The position numbers and the translations under genes are program-made. Of a DNA stretch of 64,000 nt, positions 25,906 to 35,617 are shown in pieces. Origin of the DNA: Crenothrix sp. D3 (GTDB taxonomy: Bacteria; Pseudomonadota; Gammaproteobacteria; Methylococcales; Methylomonadaceae). The stretch spans positions 186,001 to 250,000 of the forward strand of contig MBQZ01000018.1 in the NCBI GenBank assembly GCA_002134785.1, given 5' to 3'. The notes beneath the pieces were generated by a model, which had not been told where the DNA came from, ran no database searches, and saw nothing but the letters and a program-made list of their open reading frames with translations. The first letter of the stretch is position 1; each line of letters begins with the position of its first letter.

Positions 25906-28333
25906 AATTACCTGCTTTGATTTGCGATAGTGTGACTAAACCCGCTGCACCTTTTGCTAAAGCGAGGCGTATACGATACGCACCCGCAGGTAAATCACTG
26001 TTGAGTGGAATGGCAAAGCGTTCGCCATTGGTTACAGTTTGTCCTTGCGTATATAAAACAGGCATGGCTTTGGACGGTAATAGACGAATGTCATACAAAC
26101 GATTTAAGTATGTCCAGTTTGTAAAAATCGATGCAGTGGACGAAGTCGTATTTATTGCTTCAATGTCCACTTTAATTTGTGAGCGGTCAACCGTGTTAGT
26201 GGGCGAATACCAGCGGGCTGATAAGGTTTCATCCGTTGCTGTATGTTGCACGATAAAATCCAGTGGCGCGTTAGTATTTAACGCGAACACGCGGCGTTTT
26301 AAAACTCGTTCACCTGTGCATTGTTCTTGATAATTCATAAGCCAGCGTCCACCGCTATCGGTATTTAAGCGTAACCGTTGATTGCCCACCGCCATTTCTG
26401 GAAGGTGTAAAATACCTTGCTGCCCCATTGTATTCATCATCAGCACTTTTTCTTGATTGGCGAACAGTTCAGCGGTAAACGGACGACTATTATCGCGCAA
26501 AAAAATAAGTTCGGGTGAAATGCTACGCAAACCATTAGAGGCGGCTAATTTTATGGGGTTATCACGATTAACGACCAATGCACAGTATACACTCGCTAAA
26601 GCATCGGCACGCGGCTCATCATTTGTGTAGTCGGTTAATAAATAACGCCCTGTAAGCTCGCTTTGTGGCATAAAGTCTTGCCATAAATACTGTCCTTGCA
26701 TGACATCAGGCTTATCCTCAGTCGGGCGGTATTGTCCGCTAAGCCATTGCACAGCTTGTTGCTGTGTTAAGGTTTTATCATTAACCGCGCGCAAAGGAAA
26801 CCACGTTAATTCCAAATTTTGTTTGTCGCTATCGATGTATGAATCTTCAGGTACACGTTGCCATTTAGTGACACCGTAGGGTTGGTTATACGCATTCACC
26901 AGTAAGGTAGGTGAGCTGGATAATAGGCGTACTCGCGTCACTTCTTTGGGTAGGCGAAAATAATAACTGACAGAATCACTGACATTATTAGGCTCAGTAA
27001 TATCACCCGCACGATCAAATAACGAGGCTTGTTCTAACGCGCTTAATTCACCACTGGCAATCACAGCACCTGACGCATTTAGCCATTGATAACGCACTTG
27101 CTCTTGTTGTGATTTTACTGTCGGAATTAATAAACGGCGTATATCCACACGCAGGGTGGCAGTGTGTTGTTGATAATGCAGTACCTCAAAATCAACACCA
27201 AAGCTCGTGATATAGGTTTTTAGCGACAGTAGCGACTCACTGATATCCTGTTTGGGTGCTGTGGCAGTGGTTAAAGACGCGCTAATAATGACAGGCGAGC
27301 TTGGACGAATGACCAATAAGCCACCCTCCAGTGAATACGTTAAATCACCCGTGTCTTTTGACCAGTTTGCATTTTGTTGCCAGCGTTGTTCTTTGTCCCG
27401 ACCAAACCATTGCAGATTAACAGCGACGGGGGTGGTCAATGCCGAACCATCCAGAGCTTTAAAACTAAGGCTAACTTGCCCACCTTGTTCGGGTAATGGT
27501 ATGACACCGTAATGCGTTGCGTCTGCCTGTAATCCTGATGCCAGCATGAGTGTGTCTTGATTGTCTATTTCTTTATCTTTTAGAGTGTATAAATTGAGCG
27601 TTAAATAGTTTTTACCTTCAATACCCGTTGGCCCAATAGGTTGCCATTGATGTTTCAACAGGTTAATTTTTTCTGCCGCTGATAATAAAAATGCAGGATA
27701 AATGCTGTATTTAGCCAAACTGTCTTTTTGCTCTTCAGTCATGCGTAGCCACGAAGTCGCTATTTGATGCTCCGCTATTTTGGTGGGTGCATAAACACGC
27801 ACGGCGGTTTCAATAACAGCTGGATTAGTGCTTTCAAAGCTGAGGCGTAAAAATGCGGCTTCTTTCACCGCTTGTAGACCTAATAAAATCAAACGTCCAT
27901 CTAACGGTATTAAGTCTTTATTGGCGTAGTAATTACCATGTATTAACCCACCTTCCGCATCTTTATACATTGTTAAACGACTGTGCTGGTGGTACACGCC
28001 TGTCGTCAGTATCGCTCCTTTTTTGTCTAGCAATTCGTAATGTAATGCGTAAGTCCAGTTAGGGTCTATGGTCATGACATCCGTCCCTTTGATATGAGCA
28101 TTGGTGATAATGCGTAGCTGTGAACTATCTTGGGGTAACGCAAATTTTAACCCTTGTTTAGCATTGATGGGGTACACCAAACTACTGCTCGCTGTTGTTG
28201 ATAGTGTATGCGTATCGGCAGTTTGTAAATGATTAAACCACATCTTAGTGTAGGCAAAAAATACAGGCAAAGAAAACCATCCGCCACCAACAAACAACAT
28301 AATAATTAGGCAATAACGTCTATATCGTCGCAT
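25859..28333 (-). CDS. Large membrane-anchored periplasmic protein
   Basis: The 824-residue protein has an N-terminal anchor (CLIIMLFVGGGWFSLPVFFAY, residues about 8-28) after basic MRRYRRY, and the rest is beta-rich and presumably periplasmic. No family is recognised. Several segments (VRVYAP, YYFRLPKEVTRVRLLSSSP, LAASNGLRSISPELIFLRD) suggest repeated beta-sandwich modules. Its ATG overlaps the stop of the CapC-like gene (TAATG), indicating translational coupling. Its size and place suggest a partner linking the inner-membrane synthase to the periplasmic parts. Confidence 0.55.
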   Translation of the reverse strand: MRRYRRYCLIIMLFVGGGWFSLPVFFAYTKMWFNHLQTADTHTLSTTASSSLVYPINAKQGLKFALPQDSSQLRIITNAHIKGTDVMTIDPNWTYALHYELLDKKGAILTTGVYHQHSRLTMYKDAEGGLIHGNYYANKDLIPLDGRLILLGLQAVKEAAFLRLSFESTNPAVIETAVRVYAPTKIAEHQIATSWLRMTEEQKDSLAKYSIYPAFLLSAAEKINLLKHQWQPIGPTGIEGKNYLTLNLYTLKDKEIDNQDTLMLASGLQADATHYGVIPLPEQGGQVSLSFKALDGSALTTPVAVNLQWFGRDKEQRWQQNANWSKDTGDLTYSLEGGLLVIRPSSPVIISASLTTATAPKQDISESLLSLKTYITSFGVDFEVLHYQQHTATLRVDIRRLLIPTVKSQQEQVRYQWLNASGAVIASGELSALEQASLFDRAGDITEPNNVSDSVSYYFRLPKEVTRVRLLSSSPTLLVNAYNQPYGVTKWQRVPEDSYIDSDKQNLELTWFPLRAVNDKTLTQQQAVQWLSGQYRPTEDKPDVMQGQYLWQDFMPQSELTGRYLLTDYTNDEPRADALASVYCALVVNRDNPIKLAASNGLRSISPELIFLRDNSRPFTAELFANQEKVLMMNTMGQQGILHLPEMAVGNQRLRLNTDSGGRWLMNYQEQCTGERVLKRRVFALNTNAPLDFIVQHTATDETLSARWYSPTNTVDRSQIKVDIEAINTTSSTASIFTNWTYLNRLYDIRLLPSKAMPVLYTQGQTVTNGERFAIPLNSDLPAGAYRIRLALAKGAAGLVTLSQIKAGNYEQRRFFRETELKTH

Positions 28334-31300
28334 TAATTAGATCGCTTGAGTAACCATGTTTTGCGCTGATTAATAAAGTCTATGACTTGATTTGGCAACG
28401 GTAACTTTTCATCAATATAACTAGCTTCCTGTGTTCTTGCCGATAATAGACTCAGCGCGAAAGGCACGCCTGCCGCATCTTTACACACAACAATCGCTTG
28501 CTTGCTATTGCGATCAATCAGTCTGATTAATGAATAGCTTTGTTCATTAGCACGGCTAACCACTTGCTGCAAGCGCGTCACATCCTGATCTAGGGTGTAC
28601 TGCGTGAGCAACTCACGAAAGTTATTATCCAACACGGTATTAGAGCTAAATCCCTGTTGCTGTTGTAAATAAGATACCAAATCTTGTTCCAGTGTGGGAA
28701 TGTTTAAACTATTAAATTGCGCGGCTTGTAATAGATTTTCATTTTGTTGCCGATAAGCCGCCCTAGCAGTAGGTGATAGCCATAAAATGGCGAAATTTTT
28801 ATGCGCGGTGGCTTCCAAATAAAAGGCTTGGGCAGTGCTGCCAACTTCATAGCCAGTGGTTTGCTCAGAACCATCAGCCAACTGCACTTTCATATTGTCA
28901 CTTTCGAGTATAAATAATAAGTTTTTCGATAAAGGGGTCAGAAGTTCGCGTGGAACAACGCCTTCTGCCAAAGAAAATATTATGTCAGCATCTGGAAAAG
29001 ATTTATTGCGACGATAAGAAAAAGCCCGCACACTGGTCTGCATTAATTCAGTATCATGTGCTTCGCGCAATACTACTTGATTAACCAGATTAAAAACACT
29101 GAGTTTATTATTTGGAGTAATTAAATCCGCACTGCCATCCAAGTTAGCATTGGGATGGGTCGCGCCTATCATTAAGATTCGTGCTTTTAGGTGTTCAAAT
29201 AAGGCTACACCATATTCAAGGCTATTAATTTCATATAAAGGACGGGGAATCTGTACGCCATAAGGATGATTATTCACGCCCAGTCTAAATATATAGATAC
29301 CCCAATACTTAGCAGGCTTATTGTCTTGTTCAGCCAGTACCAAATAATCTTGTTGACTTAATCTATCATGGTATTTGATTAACGAATAACCCATAATGCT
29401 AGAGGCTTGGGCAATAGTTTGTAATTCGTTATAGTCTTCTGAGTTATTGGCTGGTTCAAGTTGAATACGCCGAATGAAGGATAATAGCGGCGTAAGAACC
29501 TGCTCATCTAAAAACAATAATTCTTCTGGTTTAGGGCGTTGATAAAGTTGGCTGCCTTTAGGCGCGATAGTTTGTTTGCGATTTAAAATCCATTCTTGTA
29601 AATAACCTTCAATAGATAATGCCTGTTCAATGTGTTGTAGGCTTGCTTGTTGCGCAAGCAGTAGTGGACTCAATAATAATTGTCGCACATCTTGTGGCGT
29701 TAAAATTAATTCGGCAAATCCATAACGTGAGTGTTCACGTTGCTGATTATAAAATGGCGGAGTTGCCCAATGAATATTGAAATGATTTAGTACTTGCTTT
29801 AATTTGGCTAAATCCAAACCTTCAGGTAACCGTTCTTTAATCCATAAACCAGAGCTTAAACCCGTGAGTTCAATAGACTCACTGGTATGACGTATTCCTG
29901 CGAATTGTCGTGCCATTTTGGCGTTGTAAATGCGTAGCTGCACACTATTGTGTCGATTAATGAGATGATGAAAAACCTGAAAAAAGCTTTGTGGGTTATT
30001 CAATCCATCGGCAGCGGCTTTGTGACCACTGTCCGAAATAGCCAAACTACGCGCCTCAAAACCATTAAATAAACCTACGCCTGCATCAAAAATCCCTGCT
30101 CCCTCTAAAGGCGCGGGAATTTCCAAAGCTAACTCAGATTGCGCCGCTGTGTCGAAAATATAAGTACCCCAGCCGCGTAGTGATGCTTGTTCATGCAGAA
30201 CTAAATAGCGACCCTTATTAACGCGCTCTAAGCGATAATTAATTTTTCCCAAAATCGTGGCAGCGTCTTGTAATTTAAGGTCATCTGGTTGTTTTAAGTA
30301 GGCTTGTAATTCATTTAATGCCTGTGTAAATAGCTCAATTTCAGCGGGTAATGGTGGAATAAATTTCCGCGTTAATTTAGTTTGATACAGCTCTATTTGT
30401 TTTTGTTGTAACAAAGTCGTTAAATTTTGTGGCGTGTCATTAATGGGGTTTATCGATGTAGGCGGATTATCGACGACTTTAGAATGGATAAACAGCTCAT
30501 TAATGGGTAATTGCATGAGCGTAAAGCCAATAAAATTAGCCACGATGACGGCAACTAATGAGGTTTGTAAAGTCGCGCGGGTTAAGCGAGCAAAGATAGC
30601 TTTGTCGTGTATTTTAAGTGCCATCAACGTAGACAGCAAATAACCGAAGCCAAAATAATCGGTCACTTTTAGCGCGGGAAACCACGTCAGAATCGCATAG
30701 CCCAAACCGATTTTGTAAGCAAAGCTGATATTAAAAAATAACAGTAATTTCCGCGTTCCTTCAATGGTCGTTTTGCGAAATAGTGGCGTTTTCAGTATCA
30801 GTATTGCTAGCCACAAAATAATGGTCGATTCCATAATGGTTGCCAGTATTTTAATAGGCTGATACCACTGCAAGGCTAATAGAGACGGAATTAAAATGCC
30901 ATTGAAATCCCAGCCATAATACAAATTCATCCGTGAGGCTAAAAACGCGGTGGATACTAAAATGATATAGGCTTTAGGCGTGGAGAGAATAGACGTTGCC
31001 ATTTCCTCATATAAATAACTCACACTGCTTAGGGTGTAATTAGTTAACTCCATTAAGCCATAGCGCACGATGATTAACGTCAGTGCCAAAGTGACAAACA
31101 ACGGGATGAAGCCTCTAACAAAGCCCGTTTTCCAAAATTGATTGGCAATCAACGAGACAATAATTAAACCGAAACTGTGCAAGTTATTACGGTAATCAAA
31201 CGCGATATGCCAATAAGCATTTGCCCACGCGCCCAATTCAGGCAATAACCAACCGTCAAAAACCATTCGCACGACAATACTGCACAGCACTAGCGCGAAA

Positions 31301-31587
31301 AAACGATCCCGACCGAAAAAATTACACCAATGCGCCCAGCGTGATAAATATTCCGACAAAAACCAGATCAGAAAATACGTTAAAATACTTTCAAAAAGCA
31401 CCACGCCAGCTGCCCACGGCTTGATTAACATCAACGGTACGAGATAACCAGACACGACTAAACCTGATGATACCCAGCCCAGCCGCAAATTAAAAAAGCA
31501 CACGACAGATATGCCGACCCAAACTGCTGGAATAACCGAGCTAGATAAACTGCCTTCAGGGAAAATGGCTAAGGGGAATAAGTCCAC
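28333..31587 (-). CDS. PgsC/CapC-like membrane protein, duplicated, with repeated soluble domain
   Basis: Bacillus PgsC has about 149 residues; this protein has 1084. Residues about 12-175 match PgsC (WVSSGLVVSGYLVPLML, then a FFALVLCSIVVRMVFDGWLLP block and GLIIVSLIANQFWKTG). A second copy follows at about 200-355 (WDFNGILIPSLLALQWYQP, YKIGLGYAIL). The remaining 700 residues hold two copies of an unknown domain: RGWGTYIFD near 470 and KYWGIYIFR near 759, each followed about 35 residues on by GVxLFxxxxAR and a Gly/His/Asn-rich loop; a third, partial copy is at the end. It starts with GTG, 7 bases after the CHASE2 gene. PgsC works with PgsB in the membrane. Confidence 0.8.
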   Translation of the reverse strand: MDLFPLAIFPEGSLSSSVIPAVWVGISVVCFFNLRLGWVSSGLVVSGYLVPLMLIKPWAAGVVLFESILTYFLIWFLSEYLSRWAHWCNFFGRDRFFALVLCSIVVRMVFDGWLLPELGAWANAYWHIAFDYRNNLHSFGLIIVSLIANQFWKTGFVRGFIPLFVTLALTLIIVRYGLMELTNYTLSSVSYLYEEMATSILSTPKAYIILVSTAFLASRMNLYYGWDFNGILIPSLLALQWYQPIKILATIMESTIILWLAILILKTPLFRKTTIEGTRKLLLFFNISFAYKIGLGYAILTWFPALKVTDYFGFGYLLSTLMALKIHDKAIFARLTRATLQTSLVAVIVANFIGFTLMQLPINELFIHSKVVDNPPTSINPINDTPQNLTTLLQQKQIELYQTKLTRKFIPPLPAEIELFTQALNELQAYLKQPDDLKLQDAATILGKINYRLERVNKGRYLVLHEQASLRGWGTYIFDTAAQSELALEIPAPLEGAGIFDAGVGLFNGFEARSLAISDSGHKAAADGLNNPQSFFQVFHHLINRHNSVQLRIYNAKMARQFAGIRHTSESIELTGLSSGLWIKERLPEGLDLAKLKQVLNHFNIHWATPPFYNQQREHSRYGFAELILTPQDVRQLLLSPLLLAQQASLQHIEQALSIEGYLQEWILNRKQTIAPKGSQLYQRPKPEELLFLDEQVLTPLLSFIRRIQLEPANNSEDYNELQTIAQASSIMGYSLIKYHDRLSQQDYLVLAEQDNKPAKYWGIYIFRLGVNNHPYGVQIPRPLYEINSLEYGVALFEHLKARILMIGATHPNANLDGSADLITPNNKLSVFNLVNQVVLREAHDTELMQTSVRAFSYRRNKSFPDADIIFSLAEGVVPRELLTPLSKNLLFILESDNMKVQLADGSEQTTGYEVGSTAQAFYLEATAHKNFAILWLSPTARAAYRQQNENLLQAAQFNSLNIPTLEQDLVSYLQQQQGFSSNTVLDNNFRELLTQYTLDQDVTRLQQVVSRANEQSYSLIRLIDRNSKQAIVVCKDAAGVPFALSLLSARTQEASYIDEKLPLPNQVIDFINQRKTWLLKRSN

Positions 31588-31594
31588 AAAGTTT

Positions 31595-34252
31595 TTATAA
31601 AAAGCGTCTTAATGAGAGGGCAACGATTGAACCTTTGCCTACTTGACTGGAAAATTCAATCTGTCCTTCCCAGTGTTTAATGCAACGCATAACCTCGTTC
31701 ATTTTTAAGTTTTCTGTCGATGGGGTGGTATTAATAACGCCAATACCATCGTTACGAAAATAATAATGTACCCATTCCTGTGTTTCTTCGAGACTTACCC
31801 ATAGATTCGCGCCTTCAAAGGTATCATCAATCATTAGTGTTAATAGCGTATGAAACACGGAATACAATTCGTTAGGTGATGCAAACACTAGACCCAGTAA
31901 ATCTGGGTGTTGTAAGTGTAATTTAATAGATCGTAAGGCAGCGTAATTCTTAAGTGTAGCGATGGCGTTCTTGATCGCTTCTTGTCTATTAATCGGATAA
32001 CGCCCTAGATTTGAGGTAAGGCTTTCGATTTCCCTGTTCATTTGTTCGGTTACTGTTTCCAGTGTTGTCATGGATTCATGGACTTTATTTTGAGTGCTTT
32101 TTAACGCAATTTCTTTTTCTTCGTGTGTTGAACTTTTATCGTCAATGACAGATAAGGTCATTGCCATCGTTGCCAAATCATCACGCAGTCGCAAACTGAA
32201 ACGCTCGAATAGTTGTTCTTTTAATCGATAAATAGCTTTTAATTCAGTCACATCTTCTAATTCACATAAAATCCCTGTAATTTGAAACACAGGCGTTAAG
32301 TCATTAAGCTGCTGGTTATGGCTTTGTAATTTTAAGGGCTGAATATGCAGAATATAATCATGCTCGGCTTTAAAATTCCCAATGGGTATAGATACTTTTT
32401 CCCGATCAAAAATGGTTTTTTGAATAATATTTCTGGCAATCTCGACATCATAACCTGTCACGGTAGTAATAAAATCCAGTGCTGTTATATTATAAAGTTT
32501 CAAATTCGCTGATTGCGCTAACTCTTCCATGTATTTATTCAATAACAATACTCTGCCAAATAAGTCATACAAAATACTGCCTGTATTCATACTATTAAAT
32601 ACTTCCTGTAATTCAGCAATTCGTCTATCTAATAACCCCACCGATTGATTGAGTGCAAGATACGATTTCGCGCCAGTGCTAAAGCTCAAATAGTTCCAGA
32701 ATTTATTATTTTCTTGCAACACGCGTTTTTGCCATTCTTGGCGATGATATAAAATTTCACTGACTTGTGTCATATAAATCTGAGTTAACGCGAGAAATTT
32801 TGGCGATGACAACACGGAACGGGGTTCAACGGTAAATGCCCAAAAGCCCAAAACCTCACCAGCAAAAATTAACGGTACTAAATAGTGCTGTTCTTCAATC
32901 GTTAAGGGGTTTAAATAAGGTTTATCCAGCAACAGCGGCTTGTGTTCTTGAATGGCGGTGCTATAAGGCGTGCGTTCATAATCGCGGCGCAATTCGATGA
33001 CATCATCAATACTGCATTGAAAAGCTTTAATTTCTTTTAAACGATGATCATCGGGTACGCGCTCCAGAAAAATCATGCGATTTAGATGCAGAGACTCATT
33101 AATCATAACGATTAATTGCGCCCAAGGGTCTTGAGACGAATAAAAACTGACAGGAAAGGCTTTTTCTTGCAAATTAACGGCTAAATTAAATAGCGTAGAA
33201 TCCAGCACTTGATTTTCTTGCATTACGCGATATTGCCAAACCACCGCGAAAGTCAACCATTGCACTAATAGCAACTCAAATAGTGGTATCCACAAAAACA
33301 AACTGTGCAGGGCTAGCCAACAGCTCAGCACATAACAGAGCGATAAACCCACGGCGACTAAGAATGAGCGTTGAAAAGCAAGGTACTGGCAAAAAATAAG
33401 TGTTGCGACTGTAATGTTGATAAAAGCCAGCAACAGTATCCAAGCAGGTAACTCTCGAATAGCTCTCTCAGCCAGCAAAGTATCCAAAGCAAAGGCATGG
33501 TATAACACGGCAGATGTTTGCTCAGACTCCGTTGCTAATGGAGTAAAGTAACTGGCTAACGGCTCTAAACCATAAACACCGACCAGCACTGTGCGCCCCG
33601 TTATTAACTCACTAATCAAACTACCTGCTACCGCTTGTGCTAATTTAACTTTCGGTATTCTTGCCGTTCCGCCGATAAAATTAATACGGGAATCCCACTC
33701 CGTTATTGTATTGCCCAATACCCGTTGAGCAGCAACGTATTCCAGCGTCGGTAGACTATGCCCATCAACATTAATATCGCGCTGTTGAGTGCGATAAATA
33801 CCGTGTTGACTTTGCGGGGAACTCATTAAACCCAGCGTGATATTTTTACCTACCGCTACCAAAGGCAAAGGTTGTAATGATGCTGGCGAATAAGAATCGT
33901 TATTTAATAGTTGCTGACCAAAAACAACTTTGCCAGAATCTGCCGCTAGTTGATAAAAATCAGCCGATACCTGTGCGGGTAGAAAGTTAAAAACCACTTG
34001 CTTAACATCTGCCGCCAGCAAATTTTTTAACAACGGCAACCACAACTCATCACCGCGTTCAGCCGCTTGTTTATCACCATCAACAACGACTAATTGCTCT
34101 GAAGCACTGGACATTAAGGCATGACGCATTAAATAGTCATAAGCATATCCATTTAACAAATCAAAAACGGCAAAAAAATGTACACTCCACACACAAGCAA
34201 CAATACAGACACCGCTAATTATTGCTGAGTACCGTTTATTGTTAATGACCAT
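31595..34252 (-). CDS. CHASE2-GAF-PAS sensor with degenerate histidine-kinase domain
   Basis: First gene of the cluster, 885 residues. A membrane helix (about 10-30) precedes a periplasmic CHASE2 domain (about 35-255); three helices follow (WILLLAFINITVATLIF onward, to about 340), then GAF (about 355-510), PAS (about 555-680), a DHp-like helix pair and an HATPase-like end. The phospho-acceptor His is absent (the H-box position reads FERFSLRLRDDLATM), the N-box lacks Asn (ELYSVFHTLLTLMIDD), while a DGIG motif and GKGSIVALSL remain. It is probably a signalling pseudokinase. Position suggests it controls or senses the polymer machinery. Confidence 0.75.
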   Translation of the reverse strand: MVINNKRYSAIISGVCIVACVWSVHFFAVFDLLNGYAYDYLMRHALMSSASEQLVVVDGDKQAAERGDELWLPLLKNLLAADVKQVVFNFLPAQVSADFYQLAADSGKVVFGQQLLNNDSYSPASLQPLPLVAVGKNITLGLMSSPQSQHGIYRTQQRDINVDGHSLPTLEYVAAQRVLGNTITEWDSRINFIGGTARIPKVKLAQAVAGSLISELITGRTVLVGVYGLEPLASYFTPLATESEQTSAVLYHAFALDTLLAERAIRELPAWILLLAFINITVATLIFCQYLAFQRSFLVAVGLSLCYVLSCWLALHSLFLWIPLFELLLVQWLTFAVVWQYRVMQENQVLDSTLFNLAVNLQEKAFPVSFYSSQDPWAQLIVMINESLHLNRMIFLERVPDDHRLKEIKAFQCSIDDVIELRRDYERTPYSTAIQEHKPLLLDKPYLNPLTIEEQHYLVPLIFAGEVLGFWAFTVEPRSVLSSPKFLALTQIYMTQVSEILYHRQEWQKRVLQENNKFWNYLSFSTGAKSYLALNQSVGLLDRRIAELQEVFNSMNTGSILYDLFGRVLLLNKYMEELAQSANLKLYNITALDFITTVTGYDVEIARNIIQKTIFDREKVSIPIGNFKAEHDYILHIQPLKLQSHNQQLNDLTPVFQITGILCELEDVTELKAIYRLKEQLFERFSLRLRDDLATMAMTLSVIDDKSSTHEEKEIALKSTQNKVHESMTTLETVTEQMNREIESLTSNLGRYPINRQEAIKNAIATLKNYAALRSIKLHLQHPDLLGLVFASPNELYSVFHTLLTLMIDDTFEGANLWVSLEETQEWVHYYFRNDGIGVINTTPSTENLKMNEVMRCIKHWEGQIEFSSQVGKGSIVALSLRRFL

Positions 34253-34474
34253 ACATTATCTACATCCATATAAAAGCGAGCATTATTCCACATTGCTCAA
34301 TATTACTGAATTAAAATAGTTGTGATTAACAGAGAGGTGGTCGAGAATAAATTTGCGATCACACGCCAAATCCATCAGTGGTGGTTGGCATGAGGTTAAA
34401 AGCCTTACCACGGTTGCGCTTCATAATCTTATGGGTAATAATCTTTGCCATTATTATTCACTTGAATTTTCATT
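34253..34474. other. Divergent promoter region between polymer cluster and efflux operon
   Basis: This 222-base AT-rich gap separates two divergent operons and should hold both promoters. I see no clear operator palindrome and no confident -35/-10 pair. A 30-codon minus-strand frame starting at 34451 is not convincing as a gene. Confidence 0.4.
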
Positions 34475-35614
34475 ATGAAAAACAATAGCCCACTTTATAC
34501 TTCCCGTTTTTACTTCACGCTTATCGTTTCACTGTTATTACTAAGCTGTAGTGAACCTGCCAAACAAGCCGCCCCAGTCGCACCTGCTGTTAAGGTGGCA
34601 GAGGTAATACAACAGGATGTGTCGGTGTATGAGGAATGGGTGGGTACGCTGGATGGTATGGTGAATGCGACCATTAATGCTCAAGTCACAGGGTATTTAA
34701 TTAAGCAAAATTACAAAGAAGGTGATTTTGTTAAGAAAGGTCAATTGCTTTATGAAATTGACCCGCGTACTTTTCAAGCCTCACTGGCACAAGCTAAAGC
34801 CAATTTAGCGCAACAACAAGCGGTACTGCAAACTAATCAATTGGCGTTAAATAGAATTAAACGTTTATTACCTGAGAAAGCCGTGAGTGTACTTGACCGT
34901 GATAATGCGGTGGGTAAAGTGGCAAGTTCTAACGCGGAAGTATTAGCCGCACAGGCGGCGGTTGAAACCGCCGAACTTAATCTGAGTTTTACTAAAATTA
35001 CCTCTCCCATTAGCGGTATCGCAGGGGTTTCTAAAGCGCAATTGGGTGATTTAGTCGGGCCTAGCAGTGCCAATAATGAGCTGACTTCGGTTTCACAAGT
35101 TGATCCCATTCGTGCCTATATTGGTTTAAGTGAACAGCAGTATTTGCGTTTTGTTGAAAAAAGACAAAACACCAGTGCGAATAATGACTCTATCCCTGTC
35201 GAGCTAACCTTAGCAGATAACAGTATTTACCCAGAAAGCGGTAAGTTCTTTTTTGCGGGACGTGAAGTTGATGCGAATACAGGAACGATTAAATCCGCCG
35301 TTTTATTTCCCAATACAAATAATATGTTACGTCCAGGTATGTACGCCAGAATTCGCGCTAATGTGAATACCGAATCAGGTTTGTTAGTGCCTCAATTGGC
35401 GGTGATGCAGTTACAAACAGCAACCCAGTTAGCCATTGTCAACAAGGAAGATAAAGTAGAAATGCGTACCGTCACGCTAGGACGAAATAGCGGTAAGTTA
35501 GTGATGATTAAAGAGGGCGTGAAGCTCGGCGAGCGGGTAATTGTGGAAGGTGGGCAGAAAGTGCGTGATGGCATGAAAGTACAGCCAACACCTGCTACGG
35601 CTAAAGCGGAGTAA
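34475..35614 (+). CDS. RND efflux periplasmic adaptor (AcrA/MexA family), lipoprotein
   Basis: The 379-residue membrane-fusion protein has a lipoprotein signal ending LLLLSC, then the standard order: barrel-sandwich first half (VSVYEEWVGTLDGMVNATINAQVTGYL region), LYEIDPRTFQASLAQAKANL starting the alpha-hairpin, and the second half with ITSPISGIAGVSKAQLGDLV. The membrane-proximal domain ends ERVIVEGGQKVRDGM. It starts the three-gene pump operon, 3 bases before the transporter gene, and would link it to the outer-membrane factor. Confidence 0.93.
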   Translation: MKNNSPLYTSRFYFTLIVSLLLLSCSEPAKQAAPVAPAVKVAEVIQQDVSVYEEWVGTLDGMVNATINAQVTGYLIKQNYKEGDFVKKGQLLYEIDPRTFQASLAQAKANLAQQQAVLQTNQLALNRIKRLLPEKAVSVLDRDNAVGKVASSNAEVLAAQAAVETAELNLSFTKITSPISGIAGVSKAQLGDLVGPSSANNELTSVSQVDPIRAYIGLSEQQYLRFVEKRQNTSANNDSIPVELTLADNSIYPESGKFFFAGREVDANTGTIKSAVLFPNTNNMLRPGMYARIRANVNTESGLLVPQLAVMQLQTATQLAIVNKEDKVEMRTVTLGRNSGKLVMIKEGVKLGERVIVEGGQKVRDGMKVQPTPATAKAE

Positions 35615-35617
35615 TTC

